A DNA stretch of 28,374 nucleotides. Origin: Pseudobdellovibrionaceae bacterium (lineage in GTDB: Bacteria; Bdellovibrionota; Bdellovibrionia; Bdellovibrionales; UBA1609). The notes under the pieces were generated by a model. The model was given only the letters and a program-made list of their open reading frames with translations, had not been told where the DNA came from and did no database searches. Made by a program: the position numbers and the translations under genes. This document shows, piece after piece, positions 16,140-24,533 of this stretch (position 1 is the stretch's first letter; every line of letters begins with the position of its first letter). Location of the stretch: positions 1 through 28,374 of the forward strand of contig JACKAN010000025.1 in NCBI GenBank assembly GCA_020635055.1, written 5' to 3'.

Positions 16140-16409
16140 TTTAAATTTTCAATTTATATCTTGCAGATCTAAGAAGAGTGTTAGTAGTCTCTTAATAGTT
16201 ATACAGCTCACTCATGCTGTAATTTAAAATGTAAAACCTGGGGGGGCCATGAAGACACCATTTCCTGAAGCTACAAGAATAGAGTGGGAAGTTGATGATC
16301 CTGTTTTGTTTTTTCAACATCTAAGATCATTTTTTTGGCAAATAGAATCGCCAACACTTTTTCAAATAGAGGAAGATTTAAAAAATGATTTTGATTGCTG
16401 TGTCTTTGA
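16140..16409 (+). repeat. 270-bp direct repeat, right copy
   Basis: Partner of 9251-9520. This copy runs into the intact gene at 16249, so it is likely the original and the left copy the duplicate, or the two mark the ends of an integrated circle. Confidence 0.93.
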
Positions 16410-16665
16410 GATGCCGCACTATAGAGAAGTACCTTACGAAGAAGAGCCCTCTTTCATATTACTTTTTGAAGAAGGACAAATTTTTACTGACTTTTTAGAT
16501 CCCGAATCTATGGAAGCACAGCTTGCAATTATTAAATATTTTACTGGTGATTTAGCAAAGATTATTGAAAGAAGAAAAATGACACAAAAGGACTGGATGG
16601 CAAGGTTAGATTTATTGACAGCAATGGAGAGTGAAGCCTTCAATTCGCCAATGAGCTCTGATTAA
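16249..16665 (+). CDS. Cytosolic protein of unknown function (138 residues)
   Basis: A 138-residue acidic protein with no signal peptide or membrane segment. The first 53 codons are duplicated at 9360. The sequence contains aromatic-rich VLFFQHLRSFFWQIE near the N-terminus and an alkaline helix KIIERRKMTQKDW in the C-terminal part. I recognise no family. The ribosome site is an unusual run of seven G two bases before the ATG, a homopolymer that could vary in length. It is intact, unlike its duplicate, so the copy here is presumably the functional one. Confidence 0.75.
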   Translation: MKTPFPEATRIEWEVDDPVLFFQHLRSFFWQIESPTLFQIEEDLKNDFDCCVFEMPHYREVPYEEEPSFILLFEEGQIFTDFLDPESMEAQLAIIKYFTGDLAKIIERRKMTQKDWMARLDLLTAMESEAFNSPMSSD

Positions 16666-16805
16666 GATTAATAAGTTCTGTCAAAACTCAACCACAGAAA
16701 GTTACTATTAGCTGGCCTTTTAAAAGGAGGCTCAGTAGCTAAATTGTATTAAAATATCCCTTCTTTTTACAAAACACCTGGCGAGGTTATTTGACTAACT
16801 GCATA

Positions 16806-17894
16806 TCATAAATTTAACCGGGAACCATTTTGTATGAGCCATTCGGTGGGAGTGTATACAACTAGTTTGTAGCCTCTCATTTTTAGTTCGGCAAGAAGAG
16901 TGGGCATGATGGCTATGGTTTGTGGTTGAATATCATGGAAAAGAACAATTCCATTTTTTGTAGATTCAATTTCCTTAAGTACAAAATTTAATAAAACTTC
17001 TGGGTTTTTCTTTTTCCAATCTAGGGTGTCTATATCCCAAAAGAAGCTAGCGAGATCACTTTGTTTTACGAAATTTGATAGAGTTTTATTTTTTGAACCG
17101 TATGGAAAACGAAAAAAAGGTGCCACGGAACCAACGCCAATCAATACAGAATCAAAACCCGAGTTTATTTCTGCATAGGCAGAACTAAGACTAAGTTTAG
17201 GTAAGTTTTGATGAGAATAGGTGTGTGTACCCAGAGTGTGACCCTGCTTGACGATTTCACTGGCAATATGGGGATAGGACTTAACATTCTTACCCACTGT
17301 GAAAAAAGTGGCCTGAATATTTTCACGTTTTAAAATATCTAATAGTTCTAAGGTTAAAGTTGGATGAGGACCATCATCAAAAGTTAATGCTAATTCTTTT
17401 TTTCCAAGCCCACCGCGCTCTCCATAATAGAATACTGGACCACCGATAGTGTTTATACTTTCAGATCTTGAAGGTCCTAGTAAATTATCTGCACTATCTT
17501 GGAAAGTTTTATTTCCCATATTTTGTATATAGAAGTTTAAATAAAGATGTGCAGACTTGAAATCATAATAGACTTTAGTTTTTATTAAGACTGTAGATAA
17601 GCAAGGTAAGTCTTGTTCCAGGGTCCATTGGCTCAGTTCGCTGTAGAATATACTACGTTCTTCAGGAGATAACAGATCAATAGCCTCACAGAGTATAGGA
17701 GCAATTTCTTGTTTTTTGTGTAAACTGTCGTATTTAGCAAATATTTGGTGGGGGTTATAGGGAGAAGTGTCCCAATCCAAATAGCTTTCCGCTGTTTCAT
17801 GGGCATTTATTGATTTTTGCAGAAGTTCATTCATTTCTGCAGCATGAGTAGAGATACTAAAAACTAATAATAGGAAAGTTATGAAATTTGTCAT
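16806..17894 (-). CDS. Exported polysaccharide deacetylase (NodB domain)
   Basis: A 362-residue protein: signal peptide (MTNFITFLLLVFSISTHA), an N-terminal helical region to about 150, then a NodB-type carbohydrate esterase 4 domain. All five catalytic motifs are visible: TFDDGP (171-176, catalytic and metal aspartates), HTYSH (224-228, metal histidines), RFPYG (262-266), DTLDW (289-293) and LFHD (319-321 with His320). It would remove N-acetyl groups from peptidoglycan or another amino sugar polymer in the periplasm. In predatory bacteria such enzymes mark prey peptidoglycan, but nothing in this window fixes the substrate. It is divergent from purN (83 nt apart). Confidence 0.93.
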   Translation of the reverse strand: MTNFITFLLLVFSISTHAAEMNELLQKSINAHETAESYLDWDTSPYNPHQIFAKYDSLHKKQEIAPILCEAIDLLSPEERSIFYSELSQWTLEQDLPCLSTVLIKTKVYYDFKSAHLYLNFYIQNMGNKTFQDSADNLLGPSRSESINTIGGPVFYYGERGGLGKKELALTFDDGPHPTLTLELLDILKRENIQATFFTVGKNVKSYPHIASEIVKQGHTLGTHTYSHQNLPKLSLSSAYAEINSGFDSVLIGVGSVAPFFRFPYGSKNKTLSNFVKQSDLASFFWDIDTLDWKKKNPEVLLNFVLKEIESTKNGIVLFHDIQPQTIAIMPTLLAELKMRGYKLVVYTPTEWLIQNGSRLNL

Positions 17895-17977
17895 AAATAA
17901 AGTAAATGTGACTTGCGCAATAGAGTCAAAATTTAATAGAAAATAGATAATATTTAAAAAAATACAAAGAAGAGACC

Positions 17978-18556
17978 GTGAAAAAAATAGTTATATTTGC
18001 CTCAGGCGAAGGCACAACAGCTGATTATCTAATTAATGAAATTAAAAAAGATAAATTAAAAGCACAAATAGTAGCCATTGTAGTCGATCGCGATTGCGAA
18101 GCGATTCAGATTGCCAAGAAGCATCAACTGCCCTGCGCTAAAATAGTTCCTTTAAAAGGTTTGCCCAGGCAATTGTGGGATCAAGAAATTTTACAATTTT
18201 TAAAGGCCTCCAAACCCGATTGTATTTTATTATTGGGCTTTTTAAGATGCTTAGGGAAATCGGTGACACAGTCTTATGCCAATCAAATAATCAATTCTCA
18301 TCCCAGTTTGTTACCTGCCTATGGGGGAAAGGGGATGTATGGATCACAAGTTCACAAAGCCGTTATAAACAATAAAGACAAGAAAACAGGAGTCACTGTA
18401 CATTATGTTAATGAAAACTACGACGAGGGCCAAATCATTGCCCAGAAAATTATTGATGTCGTTTCTGGTGAAACTTATATGTCTCTAGAAGATAAAGTGA
18501 AGAAAATTGAAAAAGGGTTTCTTTTGGAAACCCTTATAAAAGTTCTTAAAATTTGA
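17978..18556 (+). CDS. purN: Phosphoribosylglycinamide formyltransferase
   Basis: Transfers a formyl group from 10-formyl-THF to GAR in purine synthesis. The 192-residue protein has the catalytic triad N106, H108 (NSHPSLLPAYGGKGMYG) and D149 (NYDEGQIIAQK), and the TGVTVHYV strand. The phosphate-binding loop reads SGEGTTAD where most family members have GxGTN or GNGSN, so the usual asparagine is absent. The PAYGGKGMYG form resembles the variant common in Bacteroidetes. The start is GTG 17978 preceded by AAGAAGAGA; no better ATG exists upstream. The 3' end contains a hairpin that serves as terminator for the opposite-strand gene. Confidence 0.87.
   Translation: MKKIVIFASGEGTTADYLINEIKKDKLKAQIVAIVVDRDCEAIQIAKKHQLPCAKIVPLKGLPRQLWDQEILQFLKASKPDCILLLGFLRCLGKSVTQSYANQIINSHPSLLPAYGGKGMYGSQVHKAVINNKDKKTGVTVHYVNENYDEGQIIAQKIIDVVSGETYMSLEDKVKKIEKGFLLETLIKVLKI
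18510..18533 (-). terminator. Intrinsic terminator of the SH3-protein gene, inside the purN 3' end
   Basis: Read on the minus strand: GGGTTTC, a 5-nt loop, GAAACCC, then TTTTT. The stem is at 18515-18533 and the T-run is the complement of the A-run before it. It starts 33 nt after the minus-strand stop (18566) and is embedded in the last codons of purN. On the plus strand the stem is not followed by a T-run. Confidence 0.7.
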
Positions 18557-18565
18557 GATTAAAAT

Positions 18566-19183
18566 TTATTTAAAACAGTTGGCAGGGAAATAACCAAAGC
18601 CATCTTTATGGTAGCCTTTATACCAACCTTTATTTGCAGTTTCTAACCACAATTTTTTTCCAGACCCTGTAGTTAATATTACAGAGCTTCCATTGTTTGG
18701 TTCGGAATGTAAACCACATGAAGTTTTGCTAACTTTAAAACCTTGCTTAAAAGAAGCGGGAACTCGTGAGTTTCCCACTGGATTTTTTGCTTGTACCTTT
18801 GGTTGTACTTTTTTTGCAACTGGCTTGTTGGGTGTCTTTTTTGGGGGAGTTGGAATGTGTTTTTTTACTGGATTTGGCATGGGTTTGGGAGCAGGTTCTT
18901 CTGCTATTTCTTCCATGGGTTCGGGACTGGGTGTTGGAGTTGTTTCTGCTACATCTCCATCAAGGCTTTCTTCTTCGGCCCAATCTCCACCGGAGTTAGT
19001 ATCTTCCGCATCATCAGAAAAAAGCTCTTCATCTTCGTCCATGTCGGCTTCGGCTAAACGGATCTCATATTGAAGCTCTTTGGCTATTTTGTCTTTTGCA
19101 TCCAAAAATTTATTGTTTGCAAGAACACTTTTAGTGCTCAGAGTGATTACTAATAATGATAAAAATAAAACAATATGTTTCAT
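18566..19183 (-). CDS. Exported protein with Pro/Lys-rich linker and C-terminal SH3-like domain
   Basis: A 205-residue protein with three parts: a signal peptide (cleavage near LANN, residue 22), a strongly acidic region (about 45-100, many Glu/Asp) passing into a Pro/Lys-rich linker (95-140), and a bacterial SH3-like domain (about 147-204: GFKVSKTSCGLHSEPNNGS, LWLETANKGWYKGY, GFGYFPANCF). Cysteines 156 and 203 could form a disulfide closing the domain. Such proteins usually bind peptidoglycan or envelope partners, with the linker spanning the periplasm. It is divergent from the haem-protein gene at 19429 and convergent with purN. Confidence 0.8.
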   Translation of the reverse strand: MKHIVLFLSLLVITLSTKSVLANNKFLDAKDKIAKELQYEIRLAEADMDEDEELFSDDAEDTNSGGDWAEEESLDGDVAETTPTPSPEPMEEIAEEPAPKPMPNPVKKHIPTPPKKTPNKPVAKKVQPKVQAKNPVGNSRVPASFKQGFKVSKTSCGLHSEPNNGSSVILTTGSGKKLWLETANKGWYKGYHKDGFGYFPANCFK

Positions 19184-19428
19184 GTTGAACTCCTTACACC
19201 ACTCTTTCGGTCAGGTTTTAAGGATTCATTAGATGTAATTTAAAAAACTAGACCTTTTTCTTATGTCATGAGCAACTAACGACTCAAAAGCATTAAAGAT
19301 TTATTTAAAATAAGTTTGCTAGTGCTCGGCCTAGCGTGGCGTGTGGCGCACAGAGCCATTGACCTTAAATTGAATACAGATATTTTACTGCTGGGAGATA
19401 AAACATAAGTAATGGTCGAGGGGGTCAT

Positions 19429-20631
19429 ATGTATAGAATACTTTTTTGCGTTTTTCAGATTTTTATTGTTTCAAACGTATATTCTCAAGAAAAGTGGAAT
19501 TTAAATGATGTTAGTTATTTGTTTAGTATTCCCAATAGTCCAAGTGAAAATTTAAATCATTTATTGCAACCAACTAGTTCCGGTTCACGTGGTGAACTGC
19601 TATCCTCTACGATTCAGGACAAAATTCCTACTTTACTCAATGCTGGTAAGGGCAATCTTACTTTATTAAAAGGAGCCGTTAGGTTAATCAGCTTTCGTTT
19701 CGACCCTTGTCCAACTACAAGCCCTCAAGTTTGTAACCCCGAATTAAGACTCGTTTGGCAACCCATTGAACTTGATGAATTTGAGAACAAGTGGCTTTCA
19801 AGAGATGCAGCTTTACATTCTTTTTACAGTTTAAACGATAAAGACTTTAAAAATTTAAAACAAGATTTGTTAGATCTAAAAGACAACAACAAAAAGCAAA
19901 ACGTAAGCACAGAATTTAAACCACTTTACATTCACCCAGCTATCGAAAATGCCAGCACTAAGGAAGAGTTTTTAAAGTCATTAAATCAAATTATTTTAAA
20001 GTACTGTGGGGTTAAAAATCTTTATAAAGTTACTTTTATGTCGTTACTAGTGCCTACACGTTGGTGGCGCTTTGGTAGTTTTGTAGTGGATAAAGACGAT
20101 AATTGGCAAATGGAGAGGATACCTCGTCTTCAAACCTTTACGACAGATCTTTTTAATGTCGGTCTTGAGCCTAGTGGGTCGAGTCAGGGGCCTGGAGAAG
20201 CCATGGATGCAATTATAAATATCTTACCTGAAGATTATCCCGTTGAAGATGATATTTCCACTTTAATAAATTTTGGTTACAGACAAAACAATGATGATGA
20301 TTTTAAAATATTTAAAGAAAATTTAAAGGCAGTCGAAAGATTTAGAAATCCTCATAGGACAAACTCTGCAAACTTGGATTGTGCTTCCTGCCATTTTGCT
20401 GATGCAGCTAAATTTTATGCAGGAAAAAGATTTCCAGAATTAAATAATTTTAAAACCATGTTTGATTATGAAAACCCAAACCCGAATAGTTTCAATTTAA
20501 AAAATAAAACTGTTGCAAATGAAGCCACAAGAATATTGCGAGCCTTTGGATATTTTGATGATGAGCCGGCAATAAGCCAAAGAACAATTAACGATTCGGC
20601 TGAATCAGCCAATTGGTTAAATTCTAATTAG
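19429..20631 (+). CDS. Exported protein with a single c-type haem motif
   Basis: A 400-residue protein with a signal peptide (MYRILFCVFQIFIVSNVYS) and a strong GAGGGGG ribosome site. One CxxCH motif (CASCH, residues 318-322) lies near the C-terminus, in the sequence DCASCHFADAAKFY, so haem would be attached in the periplasm. The N-terminal 300 residues match no cytochrome domain I know and include an aromatic stretch, VPTRWWRFGSFVVDKDD. One further cysteine pair (C94, C102) may be a disulfide. The stop is 4 nt from the next start, so it is probably co-transcribed with the aminotransferase. The electron partner is unknown. Confidence 0.72.
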   Translation: MYRILFCVFQIFIVSNVYSQEKWNLNDVSYLFSIPNSPSENLNHLLQPTSSGSRGELLSSTIQDKIPTLLNAGKGNLTLLKGAVRLISFRFDPCPTTSPQVCNPELRLVWQPIELDEFENKWLSRDAALHSFYSLNDKDFKNLKQDLLDLKDNNKKQNVSTEFKPLYIHPAIENASTKEEFLKSLNQIILKYCGVKNLYKVTFMSLLVPTRWWRFGSFVVDKDDNWQMERIPRLQTFTTDLFNVGLEPSGSSQGPGEAMDAIINILPEDYPVEDDISTLINFGYRQNNDDDFKIFKENLKAVERFRNPHRTNSANLDCASCHFADAAKFYAGKRFPELNNFKTMFDYENPNPNSFNLKNKTVANEATRILRAFGYFDDEPAISQRTINDSAESANWLNSN

Positions 20632-20635
20632 TTTT

Positions 20636-21868
20636 ATGATATCAAATCGAGCCCAGGACCTTATTCAAGGAACATCTGCCATACTTCAAGGACATCTTTT
20701 GTGTGGCAGAAATCCTTTTTCATCTAAAAATCCAGATGGTTATTTGAACTTTGGGATTGCAGAAAACCACTTAATGGAAGATTGGACCCTCCCTTTAGTA
20801 AATCAATTGAACGTTTTAGAGCCTAGCGACCTACAATACTTTGAGCTTCCAGGGATTGAAAGTTTAAGGCAGACGGCCTGCAATTTCTTTGAAAAACACC
20901 TAAACCTAAAATCACTTAATAAAAATAACTTAATTGTTATGAATGGCCTTACTTCTGTGTGCGAAGCTTTAAGTTATTCTCTTTTTTCAGAAGGTGATTA
21001 TTTAATGCTAACGACGCCCTATTACAGCGGCTTTGAATTTGATTTTCAAAAGCGTTTTGGTGTAAATTTTTTAAAAGTACCACTTAAAATAGAAAATAAA
21101 TTTGAACACAGAATCGAAGATTTTATAAAGGCATATGATAGCTTTGAAGATAAAAGTAAAATTCGCGCTATTTTACTTACACACCCTCACAATCCAACTG
21201 GAGAAGTCATTGCTAATAGTTTTTTGGTGAGCTTAATTCAGTTTGCAAAAGAAAGAAAATTAGAAATTATCAGTGATGAAATCTATGCATTAACTAATTT
21301 TAAAAATAACTCACATCAGTCGATGCTAAGTTTGTCTGAAGATTACAGGGAACATATTCACTTCCTATATGGTCTAGCTAAGGATTTTACCCTTGCAGGG
21401 ATGAAAGTGGGATTTTTATATTCTGAAAATAAGTTGTTAATTCAGGCGATGAGGTCACTTTCAATTTTTTATTGTTCTTCCAGTTTAACTCAAAGATTTA
21501 CAGAAAGACTTTTGAAAAGTGATATGTTTATAAAATCTTTTATGAAGGAGAATAATAAAAGATTGTTGGAAACTAAAAATAAGATCATCCAATCCTTGCC
21601 AGAGTTAAATTTTTATCATGGCAATAGCGGATTGTTTTTTCTTGTAGATTTTAGACCTTTCCTTCAGGAAGCTACTCCGGCAGGAGAAAAAGCTTTATTC
21701 GAAAAATTGCTTAATCTACACAGAGTCTTTTTAACAGCAGGGTCAGATATGGGTATGGATGTGCCCGGTTTTTTTAGGCTCTGTTTTTCTAGAAAATCAG
21801 AACTAGTTAGCGAGTTGATTTTAAGATTAAAGAAATTCATTATAAATGAAAATATTATAATAAAATAA
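20636..21868 (+). CDS. PLP-dependent aminotransferase, ACC-synthase-like (fold type I)
   Basis: A 410-residue class I/II aminotransferase-fold enzyme. Visible markers are GIAENHLMEDW near 40 (as in 1-aminocyclopropane-1-carboxylate synthases), PGIESLR, TPYYSGFEFD, HPHNPTGEV (N186), SDEIYAL (D214, Y217), the Schiff-base lysine K249 in LYGLAKDFTLAGMKVG, and the carboxylate-binding arginine in FFRLCFS near the C-terminus. The set is complete, so it should be active. The substrate is not evident; ACC-synthase-like bacterial proteins include ordinary aminotransferases and C-S lyases. There is no signal peptide, so it is cytosolic, although it follows an exported haem-protein gene by only 4 nt. Confidence 0.88.
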   Translation: MISNRAQDLIQGTSAILQGHLLCGRNPFSSKNPDGYLNFGIAENHLMEDWTLPLVNQLNVLEPSDLQYFELPGIESLRQTACNFFEKHLNLKSLNKNNLIVMNGLTSVCEALSYSLFSEGDYLMLTTPYYSGFEFDFQKRFGVNFLKVPLKIENKFEHRIEDFIKAYDSFEDKSKIRAILLTHPHNPTGEVIANSFLVSLIQFAKERKLEIISDEIYALTNFKNNSHQSMLSLSEDYREHIHFLYGLAKDFTLAGMKVGFLYSENKLLIQAMRSLSIFYCSSSLTQRFTERLLKSDMFIKSFMKENNKRLLETKNKIIQSLPELNFYHGNSGLFFLVDFRPFLQEATPAGEKALFEKLLNLHRVFLTAGSDMGMDVPGFFRLCFSRKSELVSELILRLKKFIINENIIIK

Positions 21869-22028
21869 TGTTCGGAATTAAAAATACTTTGCGTTGATTT
21901 TTTAATTTATTAGATTGTTTTTTACTTTCCTGTACTCGCTTGGGTCTAAGGTCAAGTAGAGTAAATTTCGGTACAAATTCCGTTAATTTATTGAGAGTAT
22001 TTTGATTGTTCTATTGGGGGACGGTGGA

Positions 22029-23753
22029 ATGAATAGGTCTTTAAGGATTATATTTTATACTTTTCTCTTCTTTATATTGTTTTCATTAGATATTCAGGCA
22101 AAGGAAAATTCTTGGTCGGAAACATTTCGCTCTAAAGTGAATCAGTTTTTGTATAAAGGTGACTCCAGTGAATTGGTAAAAAAAGACCAATGTCCACCCA
22201 TATTGGAAGAGTGGGCTATAGATGATTTAAAAGATAAATCCTCTTGGGGTTTGGATTACAAAAGCGAGATAAAAACATGTCAGTCTCAAATTCAGAATTA
22301 CAGGGATATTATTAACCAAAAAAATAAAAGCCTTAAGTTTCCAAATCCAGCTAATCTTAGTGATTACTATAGTAATAAATTTAGTAAACAAATTAATCCT
22401 GCATATAAAAAGTCTATAGATAACTGTAATCAACTATCTACTGAAAAGGCCTTTGTAACTCAAACAAGATTTTACTCTGCTGGAACCAAACTAGAGGCAG
22501 CCAATTCTTCAATCATTGATGAACTGGCTCATATAGATGCTATATTACCAGATACAGTGATGCTTAATGGAATAGAGTGTCCTTTTATTTGGCCAGAGAT
22601 AAAATCAAAATGTGATTTGTCTAAATGGTCAGCAAAAGAGTGCGATTCAACTAAAAAACAACAGCTGAGCCTTATTGTGAAGAAGACTCAGGATTTAGTG
22701 CCGATGATAGAAGATTTAATAGCTGCACAACATAATTGTGTTAAGAAAATCAGTCGGGAGCCCAGCGCCAAGCTAGGAAGATCCTTAACAAAAAAAGCAC
22801 AACAGAAGATTAAAAACAGCTGTGACCCCATTGGTTCGGTTATAGAAATTTTAAAAAATGAAATTCCTTGGGTTAGAGGCGCTGATTTTCAAGAGGTTAC
22901 TGTGAAACAAAAGGCCAGTCCGCGAAACGCCATTTTCTCTACAAAATATGATCTTTCAGATAGTGCCGTTGCTTTGGGAATTACAAAACAATTAAAACAT
23001 AATCGAAATGCATTGGTTGAAACTTACAAAAAAAATCTGGAAGATTTTAGATGCTTAACCAGTGCTCCTAAAGGAAATATGAATTGTGATTTTGAAGAGA
23101 TAAGGACACATCTTCAAGTTCTACCCGACTTAAGAAATAAAGAATTGTTTTCAAAAAACTCAGAAGATAATGAAGCTAAAATGTACTTTGAGGCCGAAAG
23201 CTGTTTGTTAGAAAGGCATGAGGATAGGGCGCAAACAAAAAATATAGTGGACGATAAGCTGATGGCTGTAACTTTTACTTTGATTTCCTATGGGTTAATA
23301 GTTGCTTCAGGAATCAAAGTTGTGAATGCTACAAGCAAATTAACACAATACAGACAAGGGAGCTTATATCTTGCTAATACGGGGTTAAATGTAACTTTAG
23401 CTGGTCAAGCATCAAAGCAATTCATTCAAGCTTGTTCTTCTGAAACTAAAGCCGTAATAGACGTGGCAAACCAAGTTGATTTAAATAAAGAAAATGTATG
23501 TTACGATCCAAAATCGAGTTTGTCTCAGGCTAAAGACTTAGAAAACCATTGCATTCTTACTGCAATATTAACAGCACCCTCTGTATTGCCTTTTATTAGT
23601 GCGGTTCCATCATTAAAAAGTTTTGCGATGAAAGTGAAAATGAATGAAGCAAATGTTGGAAACATCAATCCCATTGCTAATACAACAGGTACGATTGTTG
23701 AAACTAAAGAAAAACTAGATAGTAAGGAGAGTTCTGATCCTAAACCTGAATGA
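22029..23753 (+). CDS. Cysteine-rich exported protein of unknown function
   Basis: A 574-residue protein. ATG 22029, preceded by GGGGGACGGTGGA, is preferred over TTG 22002. The signal peptide ends near SLDIQA (residue 22). The rest is hydrophilic, mostly helical, with 14 scattered cysteines, an even number that fits disulfides in the periplasm. Two hydrophobic stretches lie near the C-terminal end (about 412-432 and 508-527), so it may be anchored in a membrane or have a helical hairpin. The Pro/Lys/Glu C-terminal tail is low in complexity. I recognise no family. Confidence 0.75.
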   Translation: MNRSLRIIFYTFLFFILFSLDIQAKENSWSETFRSKVNQFLYKGDSSELVKKDQCPPILEEWAIDDLKDKSSWGLDYKSEIKTCQSQIQNYRDIINQKNKSLKFPNPANLSDYYSNKFSKQINPAYKKSIDNCNQLSTEKAFVTQTRFYSAGTKLEAANSSIIDELAHIDAILPDTVMLNGIECPFIWPEIKSKCDLSKWSAKECDSTKKQQLSLIVKKTQDLVPMIEDLIAAQHNCVKKISREPSAKLGRSLTKKAQQKIKNSCDPIGSVIEILKNEIPWVRGADFQEVTVKQKASPRNAIFSTKYDLSDSAVALGITKQLKHNRNALVETYKKNLEDFRCLTSAPKGNMNCDFEEIRTHLQVLPDLRNKELFSKNSEDNEAKMYFEAESCLLERHEDRAQTKNIVDDKLMAVTFTLISYGLIVASGIKVVNATSKLTQYRQGSLYLANTGLNVTLAGQASKQFIQACSSETKAVIDVANQVDLNKENVCYDPKSSLSQAKDLENHCILTAILTAPSVLPFISAVPSLKSFAMKVKMNEANVGNINPIANTTGTIVETKEKLDSKESSDPKPE

Positions 23754-23864
23754 TAATAGTATTTAATCATCAAATCGACCAGAAGCGTTAAGGGGTTTTT
23801 GCAAAAGTTTTGTTGATTCATTGACCCACTTGCCATTGCAAAATCTAAATTGTAGAGCTTATTT

Positions 23865-24533
23865 ATGGAAGAAGTAACAATTTTTATTCATTTGGTATTT
23901 GTTGGATTTATGTCTTTGTTTGCGCCTGTAAATCCTATAGGTACATCAATAATTGTTGATCCACTTTTGCATGGGCTGGATACAAAAAATAGAAATCTAG
24001 CAGTGAAAAAAGTGGCAATTTATTGTTTTTTCATTTGTTTCTTCACTATTTTAGTTGGTAGCTGGATTTTTAAGTTGTTTGGCATTTCACTGCCTGTGGT
24101 GCGAGTGGCTGGGGGAGCCCTTATTGGGAAAATGGGATGGGATTTATTGAATCGTCCGGATACTCCTGAAACTGAAGATGGGGGATTAAAATTAGACTCT
24201 GTAAAAAATCCTATGAGTAGCATTAAAGATATTTTATTTTTTCCTATTTCATTTCCCCTGACAATGGGTGCTGGAACGATTTCTATTTTATTAACATTAA
24301 GTGCGCGAGGACACGATCCAATATTAAAAAAATATTTATTAAACCTAGGAGCGCTTTTAGTTTCGTGTGTTTTAATGACAATAGCAGTTTATATTTGTTA
24401 TGCGAAAACCCCACTTGTCTTGCAAAGACTAGGAAAAAACGGGGAAAAAATTGTAAATCGTTTAAGCGCTTTCATCGTATTCTGTGTTGGTTTACAAATT
24501 TTTGTAGATGGAATTCTAACTATTTTTAAGTAA
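23865..24533 (+). CDS. MarC-family (UPF0056) integral membrane protein
   Basis: A 222-residue protein with six hydrophobic helices. The family signature near the start, LFAPVNPIGT, is followed by VVRVAGGALIGKMGWDLLN and FPISFPLTMGAGTISILLTL, the two characteristic re-entrant-looking Gly/Pro motifs of MarC/YhgN/YchE proteins. The transport function of the family is not established; the historical multiple-antibiotic-resistance link was withdrawn. Its stop abuts the stop of the convergent PLP-enzyme gene with no base between them. Confidence 0.9.
   Translation: MEEVTIFIHLVFVGFMSLFAPVNPIGTSIIVDPLLHGLDTKNRNLAVKKVAIYCFFICFFTILVGSWIFKLFGISLPVVRVAGGALIGKMGWDLLNRPDTPETEDGGLKLDSVKNPMSSIKDILFFPISFPLTMGAGTISILLTLSARGHDPILKKYLLNLGALLVSCVLMTIAVYICYAKTPLVLQRLGKNGEKIVNRLSAFIVFCVGLQIFVDGILTIFK

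Noticed and set aside
18693..19073. Three overlapping plus-strand frames opposite the SH3-protein gene
   Set aside because: They are antisense images of its Glu/Pro/Lys-rich linker.
19320..19360. GTGGCG-rich patch upstream of the haem-protein gene
   Set aside because: Short imperfect repeats and weak pairing; not clearly more than chance in that promoter region.
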